From positions 124,001-188,000 of the forward strand of contig NZ_JAQQFR010000006.1 in the NCBI RefSeq assembly GCF_046025915.1: a stretch of 64,000 nt of DNA. Reading direction: 5' to 3'. The translations under genes were made by a program, and so were the position numbers. Of the stretch, positions 53,069 through 62,319 are shown one piece after another. The stretch comes from Herbaspirillum rhizosphaerae_A (GTDB lineage Bacteria > Pseudomonadota > Gammaproteobacteria > Burkholderiales > Burkholderiaceae_D). Under the pieces are notes generated by a model. It was not told where the DNA came from. It was given only the letters and a program-made list of their open reading frames with translations, and ran no database searches. The stretch's first letter is position 1, and each line of letters opens with the position of its first letter.

Positions 53069-53590
53069 TCAGTGTTTGTGCGCGTCGCCAGCGGCATTAG
53101 CAGTGGCGACGGTGACGTTGCCTTTCATGCCGGCGTCGTAATGGCCGGGCTGCAGACAGGCGAAATTGGCAGTGCCGGCTTGTGTGAACTGCCAGATCAG
53201 CTCACCGCTCTTGCCGGGGGCCAGGCTGATCTGGTTGTCGTCGGCGTGTTCCATCTCCGGATTTTTCAGCATCGCGGCGTAGTGGGATTTCAGTTGCGCA
53301 TCGGTGCCAAAGACCATTTCATGTTTGATCTTGCCGCTATTGCTGACGACAAATCGAATCGTGTCGCCGGCTTTCACCTGCAGTTTTTCCGGCGTGAAGC
53401 GCATGTTGTCGCTCATGTCGACTTTGATGGTGCGCGTAACTTTGCCTGCGACGCCAGGCTGGCCGACCATATCGTCTGTATGTTCAGCGTGATGGTGCGA
53501 CGTGCTTCCCATGGTTTGTGCACCTGCATGGAACGAGACTGCGGCCAGCAGGGCGGTGATGAACAGATTTTGTGTGTACGTATGTTTCAT
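53069..53590 (-). CDS. Periplasmic cupredoxin domain protein
   Basis: 173 residues. A signal peptide (about 1-24) and a His/Met-rich segment (TSHHHAEH) lead to a cupredoxin barrel. Type 1 copper ligands are apparent: His in GKIKHEMVFG, Cys in NFACLQPGH, the next His, and Met in DAGMKG. Resembles CopI-like copper-tolerance proteins and blue copper electron carriers. Ends with a His-rich DAHKH tail. It lies 14 bp downstream of the multicopper oxidase gene. Confidence 0.88.
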   Translation of the reverse strand: MKHTYTQNLFITALLAAVSFHAGAQTMGSTSHHHAEHTDDMVGQPGVAGKVTRTIKVDMSDNMRFTPEKLQVKAGDTIRFVVSNSGKIKHEMVFGTDAQLKSHYAAMLKNPEMEHADDNQISLAPGKSGELIWQFTQAGTANFACLQPGHYDAGMKGNVTVATANAAGDAHKH

Positions 53591-53604
53591 GGTTTTTTCC
53601 TTGA

Positions 53605-54987
53605 TCAGTGTGGATGATTGCGTCGGGTAACGTTGACGGCATTGCCGTCCGTGCCGGCTTTTTTATCGGGTGCAAAAGTTGACGGTTGTTCGGTGCCGCG
53701 CCATTCGTAGGCGACCGTGCCGGGAGGTGCTTTGTACCAGCCGGGATCGCGGTAATCGTCGCGTGCCAGGTTCTTGCGCACTTTCACGACGCTGAACATG
53801 CCTCCCATTTCCAGCGATCCGTAAGGACCGCTGCCTCCCATCATCGGCAACGTGTTGTCGGGTAGCGGCATTTCCATCTCGCCCATGGAACCGCCTTTAT
53901 CACCCATCACCATGTAGTCGGGTATGAGCTTGTTGATCTTCTTCGCCAGATCGCGCTGGTCGACGCCGATCATGGTCGGCACGTTGTGGCCCATGGCGTT
54001 CATGGTGTGGTGCGCCTTGTGGCAATGCAGCGCCCAGTCGCCTTCTTCGGTGGCATCGAATTCAATGGCGCGCATCTGGCCGACGGCGATGTCGGTGCTG
54101 ACTTCGGGCCAGCGTGAAGCCGGTGATGTCCAGCCGCCGTCGGTACCGGTGACGACGAATTCGTGACCGTGCAGATGGATAGGATGATTGGTCATCGTCA
54201 GGTTGCCGACGCGGATGCGCACGCGGTCGTTTTGCCGCACCGGTAGCGGATCGATACCGGGGAAGACCCGGCTGTTCCAGGTCCACAGATTGAAGTCGAG
54301 CATGGTGTTGACCTTGGGCGTGGCGGCACCGGGATCGATGTCGTAGGCATTGAGCAGGAAGACGAAATCGCGATCTACACGCATAAAGTTCGGGTCTTTG
54401 GGATGCGTGATCCAGAATCCCATCATGCCCATCGCCATCTGCACCATTTCATCCGCATGCGGGTGGTACATGAAGGTACCGGCGCGCCGTGCGGTGAACT
54501 CGTAGACGAAAGTCTTGCCCGGCGGGATACCCGGCTGTGTCAGGCCGGTCACGCCATCCATGCCGTTGGGCAGGCGCTGTCCGTGCCAATGTACGGAGGT
54601 TTGTTCGGGCAGCTTGTTGGTGACGAAGATGCGAACGCGATCGCCTTCGACGACTTCGATCGTCGGGCCGGGACTTTGACCGTTGTAACCCCACAGGTTT
54701 GCCTTCATACCTGGTGCGATTTCACGTACCACCGGCTCGGCGACGAGGTGGAATTCCTTGACGCCGTTGTTCATCCGCCAGGGCAGCGACCAGCCGTTGA
54801 GCGTGACGACAGGATGATAGGGGCGGCCATTGGGCGGCGTCAGCGGTGCTTGCGTGCCGGCGCTGTTTTGCGTGACAGCTTCGGGCAACGATGCGGCGCC
54901 GATGCGTGTGACGGCAGTCGCGCCGACGGCTAGCGCAGAGCCTTGCAGGAAGGCGCGCCGGCTTAGTGTGTTGCTGGAATTACTCAT
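53605..54987 (-). CDS. Tat-exported multicopper oxidase
   Basis: 460 residues with a Tat signal (SRRAFLQGSALAVGATAV, residues 9-26). Copper-binding motifs are HWHGQR (about 138-143), HPHADEM, HPIHLHGH and HCHKAHHTMNAM, giving the type 1 and trinuclear sites. It resembles copper-resistance oxidases of the CopA/CueO class, which oxidise Cu(I) in the periplasm. A Met-rich segment (MGDKGGSMGEMEMPLPDNTLPMMGGSG in pieces, about 360-385) may bind Cu(I). Its start overlaps the end of the TolC-type gene by 8 bp. Confidence 0.93.
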   Translation of the reverse strand: MSNSSNTLSRRAFLQGSALAVGATAVTRIGAASLPEAVTQNSAGTQAPLTPPNGRPYHPVVTLNGWSLPWRMNNGVKEFHLVAEPVVREIAPGMKANLWGYNGQSPGPTIEVVEGDRVRIFVTNKLPEQTSVHWHGQRLPNGMDGVTGLTQPGIPPGKTFVYEFTARRAGTFMYHPHADEMVQMAMGMMGFWITHPKDPNFMRVDRDFVFLLNAYDIDPGAATPKVNTMLDFNLWTWNSRVFPGIDPLPVRQNDRVRIRVGNLTMTNHPIHLHGHEFVVTGTDGGWTSPASRWPEVSTDIAVGQMRAIEFDATEEGDWALHCHKAHHTMNAMGHNVPTMIGVDQRDLAKKINKLIPDYMVMGDKGGSMGEMEMPLPDNTLPMMGGSGPYGSLEMGGMFSVVKVRKNLARDDYRDPGWYKAPPGTVAYEWRGTEQPSTFAPDKKAGTDGNAVNVTRRNHPH

Positions 54988-56389
54988 GGATTTTTCCTTC
55001 AGTCTTGTTCTGTGCCGATGTCGTCATGGAGAGGTTTGACGTTGGCCCGCCCAGCGCCAGTTGCAAGTCGCTGTCGGCGATCCAGTAATCGCGTGCGGCA
55101 TCAATGGCGGCGTTGACGGCATTGGCTTGTTCGCGTGCATCGGCCAGCAGTTCGAACACACTCGCCAGCATGCCGTTGTAGCGCAGCAGGTATTCGTCGG
55201 AGATGCGTTTGCGCAGTGGTACCACTTCGTCCTGATATTGGCGCGCCAGCAGGTAGGCATGCTGTTGCACGGCATAGGCGCTGCGTACTTCCGACTGTGC
55301 TTGCACTGCAGTGGCAGCGAGACGATGCACGGCCTGCATGTAGATTGCCTCGGCCTTGGCGACGCGGGCACCGCCCCAGTCGAACAAGGGAATCTCGATG
55401 CTGGCCTGATAGCCGATTTCGGCAGGCTTGCCGCTTTCTGCATTGCGGACGTAGCCAAGATCGAGCACGTTGATGAAGCGCGTGGTTTTGGTCAGACCGA
55501 GCGAGCCTTGCAGCGCAGAGACTTCCAGCTTTGCCGATTGCACGTCGAGCCGCTGTTCCATGGCGACTTGTTCGCTGTTGTCGAGCGTGATGGCGCTCTT
55601 GGGTAAATCGGGCAGGCGAGAGGGTAATTGCAACATGCCATCTTGTTTGCGCAGGCCAAGCAGGCGCATGAGGTTTTCGTTTTCTTGCATCGCCTGTGTG
55701 CGAACGCGCGTCAGTTGCGTAGAAGTCTCCAGATAAAAGGCGCGTTCGCGTGCTACATCCAGTTGCGAAAAATTGCCCTGCTTCGCCATGCGGGCGGCCA
55801 GTTCATGTGCGACTTCCGCGGCCTCGCGAACCTGCTCTTGGTAGCGCACGCTCTGCGTTGCCGCGATGCTTTGGTAGTAGGCCTTACGGGTCATTGCGGC
55901 AGTTCGCAGCATGACGTCGGCTAGTTTCAGCTTGGTCTGTTCGAAGCGGCGTGCTTCGATGCGCGAAGCCGCCGGCATGGTCAGCAAACTCATCACCGAC
56001 AGCGTCAGACTGCGGTCGATCTTGATGTCGTCGCCGGTGTGCGTGCGGCCGAAGCTGAAGCCGGGATTGGGCAGTCGTCCGGCTTGCACCAGATCGGCTT
56101 CAGCAATGCCGAGTTCACTGTAGGACGCTTGCAACTCGCGATTGTTGAGCAAGGCGATCTGCACGGCGTCATCGACGCTAAGAGATTTGGATAGCATGGC
56201 GCGCACGCGTTGTGTCACGCCGTCGGCGTCCTGTTCGGAACGGCTCCAACCGGTTTGTTTATTAAGCCGCTGCTGTGCGGTCTGGTTGACGGCGTCAAAG
56301 CCGCCGTCGGCGCTGAAGCTCGCACAGCCGCTCAGCACAAGGGCGAGCAGCGGCGGCGCGAGTTTTCGCAAAGGGGGAAATGTATTCAT
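54980..56389 (-). CDS. TolC/CusC-type outer membrane efflux protein, lipoprotein
   Basis: 469 residues. The leader MNTFPPLRKLAPPLLALVLS ends at a lipobox with Cys22 (LSGCAS). Repeated long helices of the TolC fold follow, such as LLNNRELQASYSELGIAEADLVQAGRLPNPG and the second repeat IPLFDWGGARVAKAEAIY. It would form the outer-membrane duct of a tripartite pump. No RND pump or membrane-fusion gene accompanies it here, so it may serve the periplasmic copper proteins or partner a pump elsewhere. The start at 56389 follows GAGG. Confidence 0.9.
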   Translation of the reverse strand: MNTFPPLRKLAPPLLALVLSGCASFSADGGFDAVNQTAQQRLNKQTGWSRSEQDADGVTQRVRAMLSKSLSVDDAVQIALLNNRELQASYSELGIAEADLVQAGRLPNPGFSFGRTHTGDDIKIDRSLTLSVMSLLTMPAASRIEARRFEQTKLKLADVMLRTAAMTRKAYYQSIAATQSVRYQEQVREAAEVAHELAARMAKQGNFSQLDVARERAFYLETSTQLTRVRTQAMQENENLMRLLGLRKQDGMLQLPSRLPDLPKSAITLDNSEQVAMEQRLDVQSAKLEVSALQGSLGLTKTTRFINVLDLGYVRNAESGKPAEIGYQASIEIPLFDWGGARVAKAEAIYMQAVHRLAATAVQAQSEVRSAYAVQQHAYLLARQYQDEVVPLRKRISDEYLLRYNGMLASVFELLADAREQANAVNAAIDAARDYWIADSDLQLALGGPTSNLSMTTSAQNKTEGKIHE

Positions 56390-56500
56390 GTAAGCCTCGT
56401 GCAAACGAAGAGTTCACCGGCGGGAGTTAAACGCCGGAACGGTTGCAAGAAGATGCAGGCCGAGCAATACCAACTTCCTCGACTCAGGCAGCTTCAGTGA

Positions 56501-56947
56501 TTACACGGGCAGTGAAGGGGGACGTTCGGGATTTTCCGGCGTATAGCCGACGAAACCATGTTGTGCCATGGCGACGTGGATGTCCGCCGAGACGGGCAGG
56601 TTGATGAGTTTGTCCAGCGCCAGCGGCAGGATGGCGCCGATGGTGCAAACGCTGCAGGAACTGCACGAAGCGGCGGATGCTTTGTGCTGATGTGGCATTG
56701 AGTGATCAGCGGCCGGGCCGGAGTCGGCTTGCGCAGTGATGCTCGCGTCATCCATGGTGTGCATCGCATGCATGTCATGACCGGAATGCTCATGCAGTGA
56801 GGCGGCTGGTGAGGGGGCGGCGACCTCATGGATTGCCGGCCTCAGCTGCGAAGGCGCGCAACCCATCTGCACCGCGGCAGCGAATCCCTGAACGGGAATC
56901 GCAAAGGCCAGCAGCCAGAGCAGGAAGATTTTTACGCGCGAAGTCAT
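56501..56947 (-). CDS. Exported His/Met/Cys-rich protein of the copper operon
   Basis: 148 residues. A signal peptide (about 1-24) is followed by a His/Met-rich stretch (HEHSGHDMHAMHTMDD) and a CSSCSVCTIGAI motif with three close cysteines. It resembles DUF2946/CopL-like proteins that head cop operons, though no family is certain. It is the first gene of the cluster, with 111 bp to the TolC-type gene, and begins 34 bp after the HTH-citrate synthase stop. Metal sensing or binding in the periplasm is inferred. Confidence 0.75.
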   Translation of the reverse strand: MTSRVKIFLLWLLAFAIPVQGFAAAVQMGCAPSQLRPAIHEVAAPSPAASLHEHSGHDMHAMHTMDDASITAQADSGPAADHSMPHQHKASAASCSSCSVCTIGAILPLALDKLINLPVSADIHVAMAQHGFVGYTPENPERPPSLPV

Positions 56948-56972
56948 GAGCCGTAGTGTAGCACTGCTTGAA

Positions 56973-56992
56973 ATGGCCTCGTTATTTTGCGA
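56973..56992 (-). terminator. Weak hairpin between the HTH-citrate synthase and copper genes
   Basis: GCCTCG and CGAGGC flank an AT-rich loop that contains the stop codon of the HTH-citrate synthase. No T tract follows, so it is at best an attenuator. Confidence 0.3.
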
Positions 56993-58211
56993 GGCGCTGT
57001 ACGAGATTCGTGGGGGAAGAAAGCGGGCGCGGCCCGGTGTAAGCCGCGCGTGGCCGGATCAGTTCGCCGGTGGCGCGCTGCTCCAGCGCCTGCGCGATCC
57101 ATCCCATGCCGCGTCCCAGCGCAAACAGGCCGAACGCCGCGCCGACCGGTAACTTCAAATGCCGTCGTACGGCGACCAATGCAAAATCAACTGAGGGATG
57201 ATGGCCGATCAGGGCATGGGCCGCCTTGGTCATTTCCTGCCAGGCTGGATGCTGCGGCAGGATATTTTCGAGCAAGGCGATGGCGCGCAGGTCGCCATCG
57301 GGATACAGGTGGTGGCCGAAGCCCGGCAGGTCTTCGCCGCGTGTCAGGCGCTGCTGCATTTTGTCGGCAATATTTCTGCTGCCGGCTTGAATATCAATTT
57401 CATCAAACATCGCTTCAACGCGCGCCGTCGTGCCGCCGTGCTTGCCGCCGGTGAGCGCTGCCAGTCCGGCAATCGCCGAGGCGCGCAAGCTGGTGCCGGT
57501 GGAGGCTACGCAACGCGCCGTGAAGCTGGAGGCATTGAGTTCGTGATCGGCGCACAGGATCAGCGCCATGCGCACCAGTGCGGTACCTTGCTCGTCGAGC
57601 TTCCACGCTTTGGCGCATTGTTCGTGGATCGGAGCGGCGCTTGGCCGTGTGCTGAGCAAGCTGGCGGCGAGCAGGCGCAGGAGTACGCCGCAGCCTTCGG
57701 CTATGCGCTCTGGAGAAGTTTGCCAGGCGGCGGTGGCGGCATCGTCGCTGGCGATGGTGAACAGCGGTAGCAGCGAGTCTTCGGCGCGGCGTTCGCTGAA
57801 GTGTTTGAGCATGCCGGTATAAGCGGCGTGGACTGGTACCTCGGTGGACGCGAATGCCTGCTTCGCGCTGCAATTCCACAGCAGAGCGGCGACGTCTTCC
57901 ACGCTTTTTGTTGCTGCAAGAGTGACCGCATCGTGGCCGCGATAGTAGAGCTGGCCGTCTTCGATCAGCGTAATAGCGGATTCCAGGACTGGTAATCCCC
58001 AACTGAGCGTGGCTTTGGCGACTTCTTTCGGTTTGCGTCCGCGTGTGCGTTGCGTGGCGAGACGTTTGACTTCTTCTTCGAGGTAACGGCTTTCGCGCAC
58101 CTTATTGTCGGATTGAGCGGTCAGCAGGCCACGGCTGACGTAGGCATACAAGGTCTGGCGCGACACGCCGAGCGCAGCGGCAGCTTCGGCGGAACTCAGG
58201 TAAGTAGGCAT
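56982..58211 (-). CDS. Citrate synthase-family protein with N-terminal DNA-binding HTH
   Basis: 409 residues from ATG 58211. Residues 1-55 form a MerR/excisionase-like HTH (YLSSAEAAAALGVSRQTLYAYVSRGLLTAQ in pieces). The rest is a citrate synthase fold with the expected catalytic residues: His in ADHELNASSF, His in GFGHHLYPDGD and Asp in HPSVDFALVAVRR. A fusion of enzyme and DNA-binding domain suggests a metabolite-sensing regulator, perhaps responding to an acyl-CoA. It is divergent from a CaiB/BaiF CoA transferase gene with a perfect palindrome at 58237-58259 between them. Its reaction (citrate, methylcitrate or other) cannot be told. Confidence 0.88.
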   Translation of the reverse strand: MPTYLSSAEAAAALGVSRQTLYAYVSRGLLTAQSDNKVRESRYLEEEVKRLATQRTRGRKPKEVAKATLSWGLPVLESAITLIEDGQLYYRGHDAVTLAATKSVEDVAALLWNCSAKQAFASTEVPVHAAYTGMLKHFSERRAEDSLLPLFTIASDDAATAAWQTSPERIAEGCGVLLRLLAASLLSTRPSAAPIHEQCAKAWKLDEQGTALVRMALILCADHELNASSFTARCVASTGTSLRASAIAGLAALTGGKHGGTTARVEAMFDEIDIQAGSRNIADKMQQRLTRGEDLPGFGHHLYPDGDLRAIALLENILPQHPAWQEMTKAAHALIGHHPSVDFALVAVRRHLKLPVGAAFGLFALGRGMGWIAQALEQRATGELIRPRAAYTGPRPLSSPTNLVQRLAK

Positions 58212-58236
58212 GGTGTCGAATAAAAAAGGGCGGCTT

Positions 58237-58259
58237 ATATTGATTATATTAATCAATAT
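58237..58259. promoter_or_regulatory. Perfect AT-rich palindrome between HTH-citrate synthase and CaiB/BaiF genes
   Basis: The arms ATATTGATTA (58237-58246) and TAATCAATAT (58250-58259) surround TAT. The 23-bp perfect palindrome is 25 bp before the HTH-citrate synthase start codon and is the likely binding site of its HTH domain. Confidence 0.75.
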
Positions 58260-58325
58260 TGACAATTAAAACGAGCGGAATATGCTTCAGTCATCTTCAT
58301 TTATCTTCACGATGCGAGGTCCGGT

Positions 58326-59717
58326 ATGTCCACTTTGTCTGCTATTTCCGAAGCAAGCGCACGCGGCTTTCTGCGTGAAATCTGGCTGGCTGCCAAGGGC
58401 GAGCGCCATTATCTCGAACAAGTACAACTGACCGACAGTGGCAGCTTGCCGTCAATCTTTGCGGTGACTGACCTTGCGGTCGGTGCAATGGGTGCCGCAG
58501 GTCTCGCCGTTGCCGAATTACTCCATGCCGCCGGCAACGATCTCGCCGAAGTACATGCCGACCGTCGGCTGGCCTCATTCTGGTTCGGGACTTCAATACG
58601 GCCACAGGGTTGGGAGCCTCCGGCTTTGTGGGATGCGGTCGCGGGCGACTATCAGGCTGCCGACGGTTGGATACGTCTGCACACCAATGCGCCGCATCAC
58701 AGGGCGGCAGCATTGACCGTGCTGGATGCAACGGTGGATCGTGCAGCGGTCGCAGCGGCCGTGGCCGGCTGGTCGGCGGAGGAGTTGGAAATTGCCGTGG
58801 TCGCCCAAGGCGGTTGCGCGGCGGTCATGCGCACAACGGATCAGTGGCGCGCTCATCCGCAAGGCATGGCAGTCAACAGCGAACCCTTGTTGCACATCGT
58901 TGATGGGCCGGCGGCGGCCAAACCTGACTGGACCATCGGCAGACAACGTCCTTTGCAAGGCATTCGCGTGCTGGATCTGACGCGCGTGCTGGCGGGACCG
59001 ACGGCAACGCGTTTCATGGCCGGGTTCGGGGCCGACGTGTTGCGCATTGATCCGGCAAGCTGGGACGAACCCGGCGTGATCCCGGACATGGTGCCGGGTA
59101 AGCGCTGTGCGCGGTTGGATTTACGCACGTCGCTGGGACAGGAAATCTTTACGCAGTTGCTGGCGCAGGCTGATGTGCTGGTGCATGGCTATCGCTCGGA
59201 TGCACTGGCTGGCATGGGCTTCGATGCGGAAAACCGTCGCCGCATTAATCCCGCACTGGTTGATGTCAGTCTCGATGCTTACGGTTGGAGCGGCCCGTGG
59301 AAGACGCGCCGTGGTTTCGACAGCCTGGTGCAAATGAGCAGCGGCATTGCCGAGGCAGGCATGCGCCAGCTCGGACGTGACAGGCCGACACCGCTGCCGG
59401 TGCAGGCGCTCGATCACGCTACCGGCTATCTCATGGCGACGGCAGCCATCCGTGGACTGACGCAAAGGCTGAAGACCGGGAAGGGCATGGAGGTGCGCAC
59501 TTCGCTGGCACGCATGGCGCAATTGCTGGTGACGGGTTCGGGACAGCAGGTTGATGAAATCCTGGTGCCGGAAAACAAGGACGATCTGGCGCCGGCAATT
59601 GAACAGACCTTCTGGGGGCCGGCACAACGCCTGCACGGTGCAGTCAAGATTGGCAGTACAAGCATGTCATGGGATCGGCCGGCTGCGCCCTTGGGTTCGG
59701 CGCAACCGGAGTGGTAG
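58326..59717 (+). CDS. CaiB/BaiF family (class III) CoA transferase
   Basis: 463 residues. The family core shows RVLDLTRVLAGPTATRFMAGFGADVLRID and LVDVSLDAYGWSGPWKTRRGFDSLVQMSSG, with the catalytic Asp expected in the GFD of the last segment. The first about 210 residues form an N-terminal half that resembles a second, diverged CaiB domain. It should move CoA between carboxylic acids. Divergent from the HTH-citrate synthase and probably regulated by it. A GAGG ribosome site precedes ATG 58326. The stop lies 6 bp from the convergent metal-ATPase gene. Confidence 0.9.
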   Translation: MSTLSAISEASARGFLREIWLAAKGERHYLEQVQLTDSGSLPSIFAVTDLAVGAMGAAGLAVAELLHAAGNDLAEVHADRRLASFWFGTSIRPQGWEPPALWDAVAGDYQAADGWIRLHTNAPHHRAAALTVLDATVDRAAVAAAVAGWSAEELEIAVVAQGGCAAVMRTTDQWRAHPQGMAVNSEPLLHIVDGPAAAKPDWTIGRQRPLQGIRVLDLTRVLAGPTATRFMAGFGADVLRIDPASWDEPGVIPDMVPGKRCARLDLRTSLGQEIFTQLLAQADVLVHGYRSDALAGMGFDAENRRRINPALVDVSLDAYGWSGPWKTRRGFDSLVQMSSGIAEAGMRQLGRDRPTPLPVQALDHATGYLMATAAIRGLTQRLKTGKGMEVRTSLARMAQLLVTGSGQQVDEILVPENKDDLAPAIEQTFWGPAQRLHGAVKIGSTSMSWDRPAAPLGSAQPEW

Positions 59718-59723
59718 GGCGAG

Positions 59724-62015
59724 TTAAAGCGAACGCACCAGCCGCAGGCCGTTGAAGACAACGATCAGGCTCGCGCCCATGTCGGCGAATACGGCCATCC
59801 ACAGGGAGCTTTCACCGGTCAGCGCGAGGACGAGGAAAACTGCCTTGATGCCGAGCGCAATCGTGATGTTTTGCATCAGCACGCGATGGGTCTTTTTGCT
59901 CAGGCGGATAAAGTCGGGAATCTTGCGCAGATCGTCATCCATCAGCGCGACGTCGGCAGTTTCCAGTGCGGTATCGGTACCTGCAGCGCCCATGGCGAAA
60001 CCGATCTGCGCACGTGCCAATGCGGGTGCATCATTGATGCCGTCGCCGACCATGCCGACGTAAGCGTGTTTCTCGATCATGTCGCCGATGGCGTTGAGTT
60101 TGTCTTCCGGCAGTTGATCTCCACGCGCATCGTCGAGTTGCACGATGTCAGCAATGGCGCGCGCGGTATGGGCGTTGTCGCCGGTCAGCATGGTGACGCT
60201 GACGCCGAGTGTTTTCAATTGGGCAATCGCATCGCGGCTGCTGTCGCGCACCGTATCGGCGACCGCCAGGAGCAACTCCGCCTTGCCGTCGCGGCACAGG
60301 ATGGTTGTCGTCTTGCCTTGCTTTTCCAGCGCCAGCAAACGTTCTTCCAGCGCCGGGCTGCACATGCCGAGTTCGTGCACCAAGCGATGATTGCCGAGAT
60401 AAAACGCGCTATTACCGATGTTGCCTTTCACGCCGCGTCCGGTCAGCGCTTCAAAGTCGCTGACGTCTTTTGCGATCGCATCGGCCTGCTGCGTTTTCCA
60501 GAACGCCACAATCGCCGCCGACACCGGATGATCAGAGCGCAGGGCGAGGCTGGCGGCATGCGTGAGCAGGTTTGCCTCATCGCCGTCGGACAAGCGTTGT
60601 ACGTCAGTGACGACGGGTTTCCCGTGCGTGATGGTGCCGGTTTTGTCGAGTGCCAATGCCTTGAGCAAACGGCCTTGTTCCAGATAGACGCCACCCTTGA
60701 TCAGGATGCCGTGGCGCGCCGCCGCAGCCAGTCCGCTGACGATGGTCACGGGCGTGGAAATCACCAGTGCACAAGGGCAGGCGATCACCAGCAATACCAG
60801 CGCCTTATACAGCCATGGATAGAACGGTGCGTTGAACAGCAGCGGTGGCAACACTGCCACCAGCACGGCCACCGCTACCACGGCGGGAATGTAATAGCGC
60901 GCAAACTGATCGACGAAGCGCTGCGTCGGCGCGCGCTGACCTTGTGCCTGCTGCACGCTTTTTACGATGCGTGATAGCGTTGATTCGCTTTGCACGGCGG
61001 TGACGCGATAGTCGAAGGCGGTATTGCCGTTGATGGTGCCGGCAAACACCTGATCACCTGACTGCTTGGCGACCGGCATGCTTTCACCGGTAATCGGCGC
61101 TTGATTGATGGCGGGTTGACCATTGGTGACGACGCCGTCAAGCGGGATGCGTTCACCCGGCTTGACGCGCACCTCAGTATTCAATGCCACTTGTTTGGCG
61201 GAGACGTTGACCCAATCGCCACCCTGCAACACCGTGGCCTGATCCGGCGACATGGCCATCAATCCGGCGATGGCATTGCGCGCCCGATCCAGCGACAGCG
61301 ATTCGATCATTTCGGCCAGCGTGAACAGGACGATGACCACCGCCGCCTCCGGCCATTGGCCGATAATGGCCGCGCCGATGACGGCCAGCGACATCAGGAA
61401 ATTCATGTTCAGCGACAGATGGCGTAGCGCGATCCAGCCTTTTTTCAGTGTGTCGACGCCGCCGACGGCAATCGCGAACAATGCCAATGCGATGACGCTG
61501 AGCGAGCGGTCGTTGCCGGTGGTCCAGGCGATGACTTCCGACGCGAGCGCGGCAACGGCAGCGACGCCGACCATCAGCCATTTGCGTTTTGGAATGGCGT
61601 AGGACGCGCTGTGATCGTCATCATCGATACCGACTGTCGCGTCGAGCGTATCGCTCTTGACCTTGGGCAGCATGTCGAGCGCAGCGAGCGTGGTCACGAT
61701 GGGTTCCACCGAGGGCAGGCGATGTTGCACCGTCAGTTCGCGCTGAATCAGGTTGAACTGCATCGCGGCGATGCCATCCATGTTGGACAGGCGTTCGCGG
61801 ATCAGCTTTTCCTCGGTCGGACAATCCATCTTCTGGATGAAGAAAACGGCTTCCTCGGAATCTGTCAGGCTGCTCGGCTTGATGTTGTCGACGGTAGACA
61901 CGGCTTCGCCATGATCATGCGCGTGGTCATGATTGTGTTCATGGCCATGATCATGTTGATGGTCATGGTTTTTGCCATGTTGATGGCCGTGATCGTGGTT
62001 ACAGCAATTGGACAT
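59724..62015 (-). CDS. zntA: Heavy-metal translocating P1B-type ATPase (Zn/Cd/Pb exporter)
   Basis: 763 residues. Residues 1-36 are His-rich (NHDHGHQHGKNHDHQHDHGH), followed by a heavy-metal-associated region with MDCPTEE at about 63-69. The transmembrane core has the CPC motif in IACPCALVIS, the phosphorylation site DKTGTITHGKP, TGES, and GDGINDAPALA. These identify a P1B-2 exporter of Zn(II), Cd(II) and Pb(II). The MerR-type regulator gene lies divergently beyond a promoter with MerR spacing, and a 264-bp inverted-repeat element sits between promoter and start codon. Confidence 0.95.
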   Translation of the reverse strand: MSNCCNHDHGHQHGKNHDHQHDHGHEHNHDHAHDHGEAVSTVDNIKPSSLTDSEEAVFFIQKMDCPTEEKLIRERLSNMDGIAAMQFNLIQRELTVQHRLPSVEPIVTTLAALDMLPKVKSDTLDATVGIDDDDHSASYAIPKRKWLMVGVAAVAALASEVIAWTTGNDRSLSVIALALFAIAVGGVDTLKKGWIALRHLSLNMNFLMSLAVIGAAIIGQWPEAAVVIVLFTLAEMIESLSLDRARNAIAGLMAMSPDQATVLQGGDWVNVSAKQVALNTEVRVKPGERIPLDGVVTNGQPAINQAPITGESMPVAKQSGDQVFAGTINGNTAFDYRVTAVQSESTLSRIVKSVQQAQGQRAPTQRFVDQFARYYIPAVVAVAVLVAVLPPLLFNAPFYPWLYKALVLLVIACPCALVISTPVTIVSGLAAAARHGILIKGGVYLEQGRLLKALALDKTGTITHGKPVVTDVQRLSDGDEANLLTHAASLALRSDHPVSAAIVAFWKTQQADAIAKDVSDFEALTGRGVKGNIGNSAFYLGNHRLVHELGMCSPALEERLLALEKQGKTTTILCRDGKAELLLAVADTVRDSSRDAIAQLKTLGVSVTMLTGDNAHTARAIADIVQLDDARGDQLPEDKLNAIGDMIEKHAYVGMVGDGINDAPALARAQIGFAMGAAGTDTALETADVALMDDDLRKIPDFIRLSKKTHRVLMQNITIALGIKAVFLVLALTGESSLWMAVFADMGASLIVVFNGLRLVRSL

Positions 62016-62041
62016 GCGTGCTCCTGATATGCAGAATATTA

Positions 62042-62305
62042 GGGCCTGTTATCAAGTAATTTGCGAGATGCGTTTCAACCAGAAGGCGTGTTGGCAAGGC
62101 GCGTGGCGTAACAGGTGGTAGGCCCACCTGTAAGCCATGCAACGCCGCCAGCGCGCCTTCTGGTTGAAACCCTTCGGGAACGGCTGCAGGCGTCGCCTGC
62201 CGTTGTTGCGACTCCTTGCCGTAGCACCGCTACGCCGCGTCGCCGCGCCTAGGCAGTCAACGCCTGCCGCGCGTTCGCATTCGCAAATTACTTGATAGCA
62301 GGCCC
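62042..62305. mobile_element. Candidate non-autonomous MITE with TA flanks in the zntA leader
   Basis: Terminal inverted repeats of about 26 bp (62041-62066 and 62281-62306, 25 of 26 matching, ends GGGCCTG/CAGGCCC) flank 264 bp. A TA dinucleotide stands at both ends (62040-62041 and 62306-62307), as left by IS630/Tc1-type transposition. Internal inverted repeats (62072-62088 with 62154-62170, 17 bp perfect; 62111-62118 with 62124-62131; 62187-62192 with 62194-62199) make it highly structured. It has no coding frame of its own. Confidence 0.7.
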
Positions 62306-62319
62306 TAGGCTTGCTGTAT

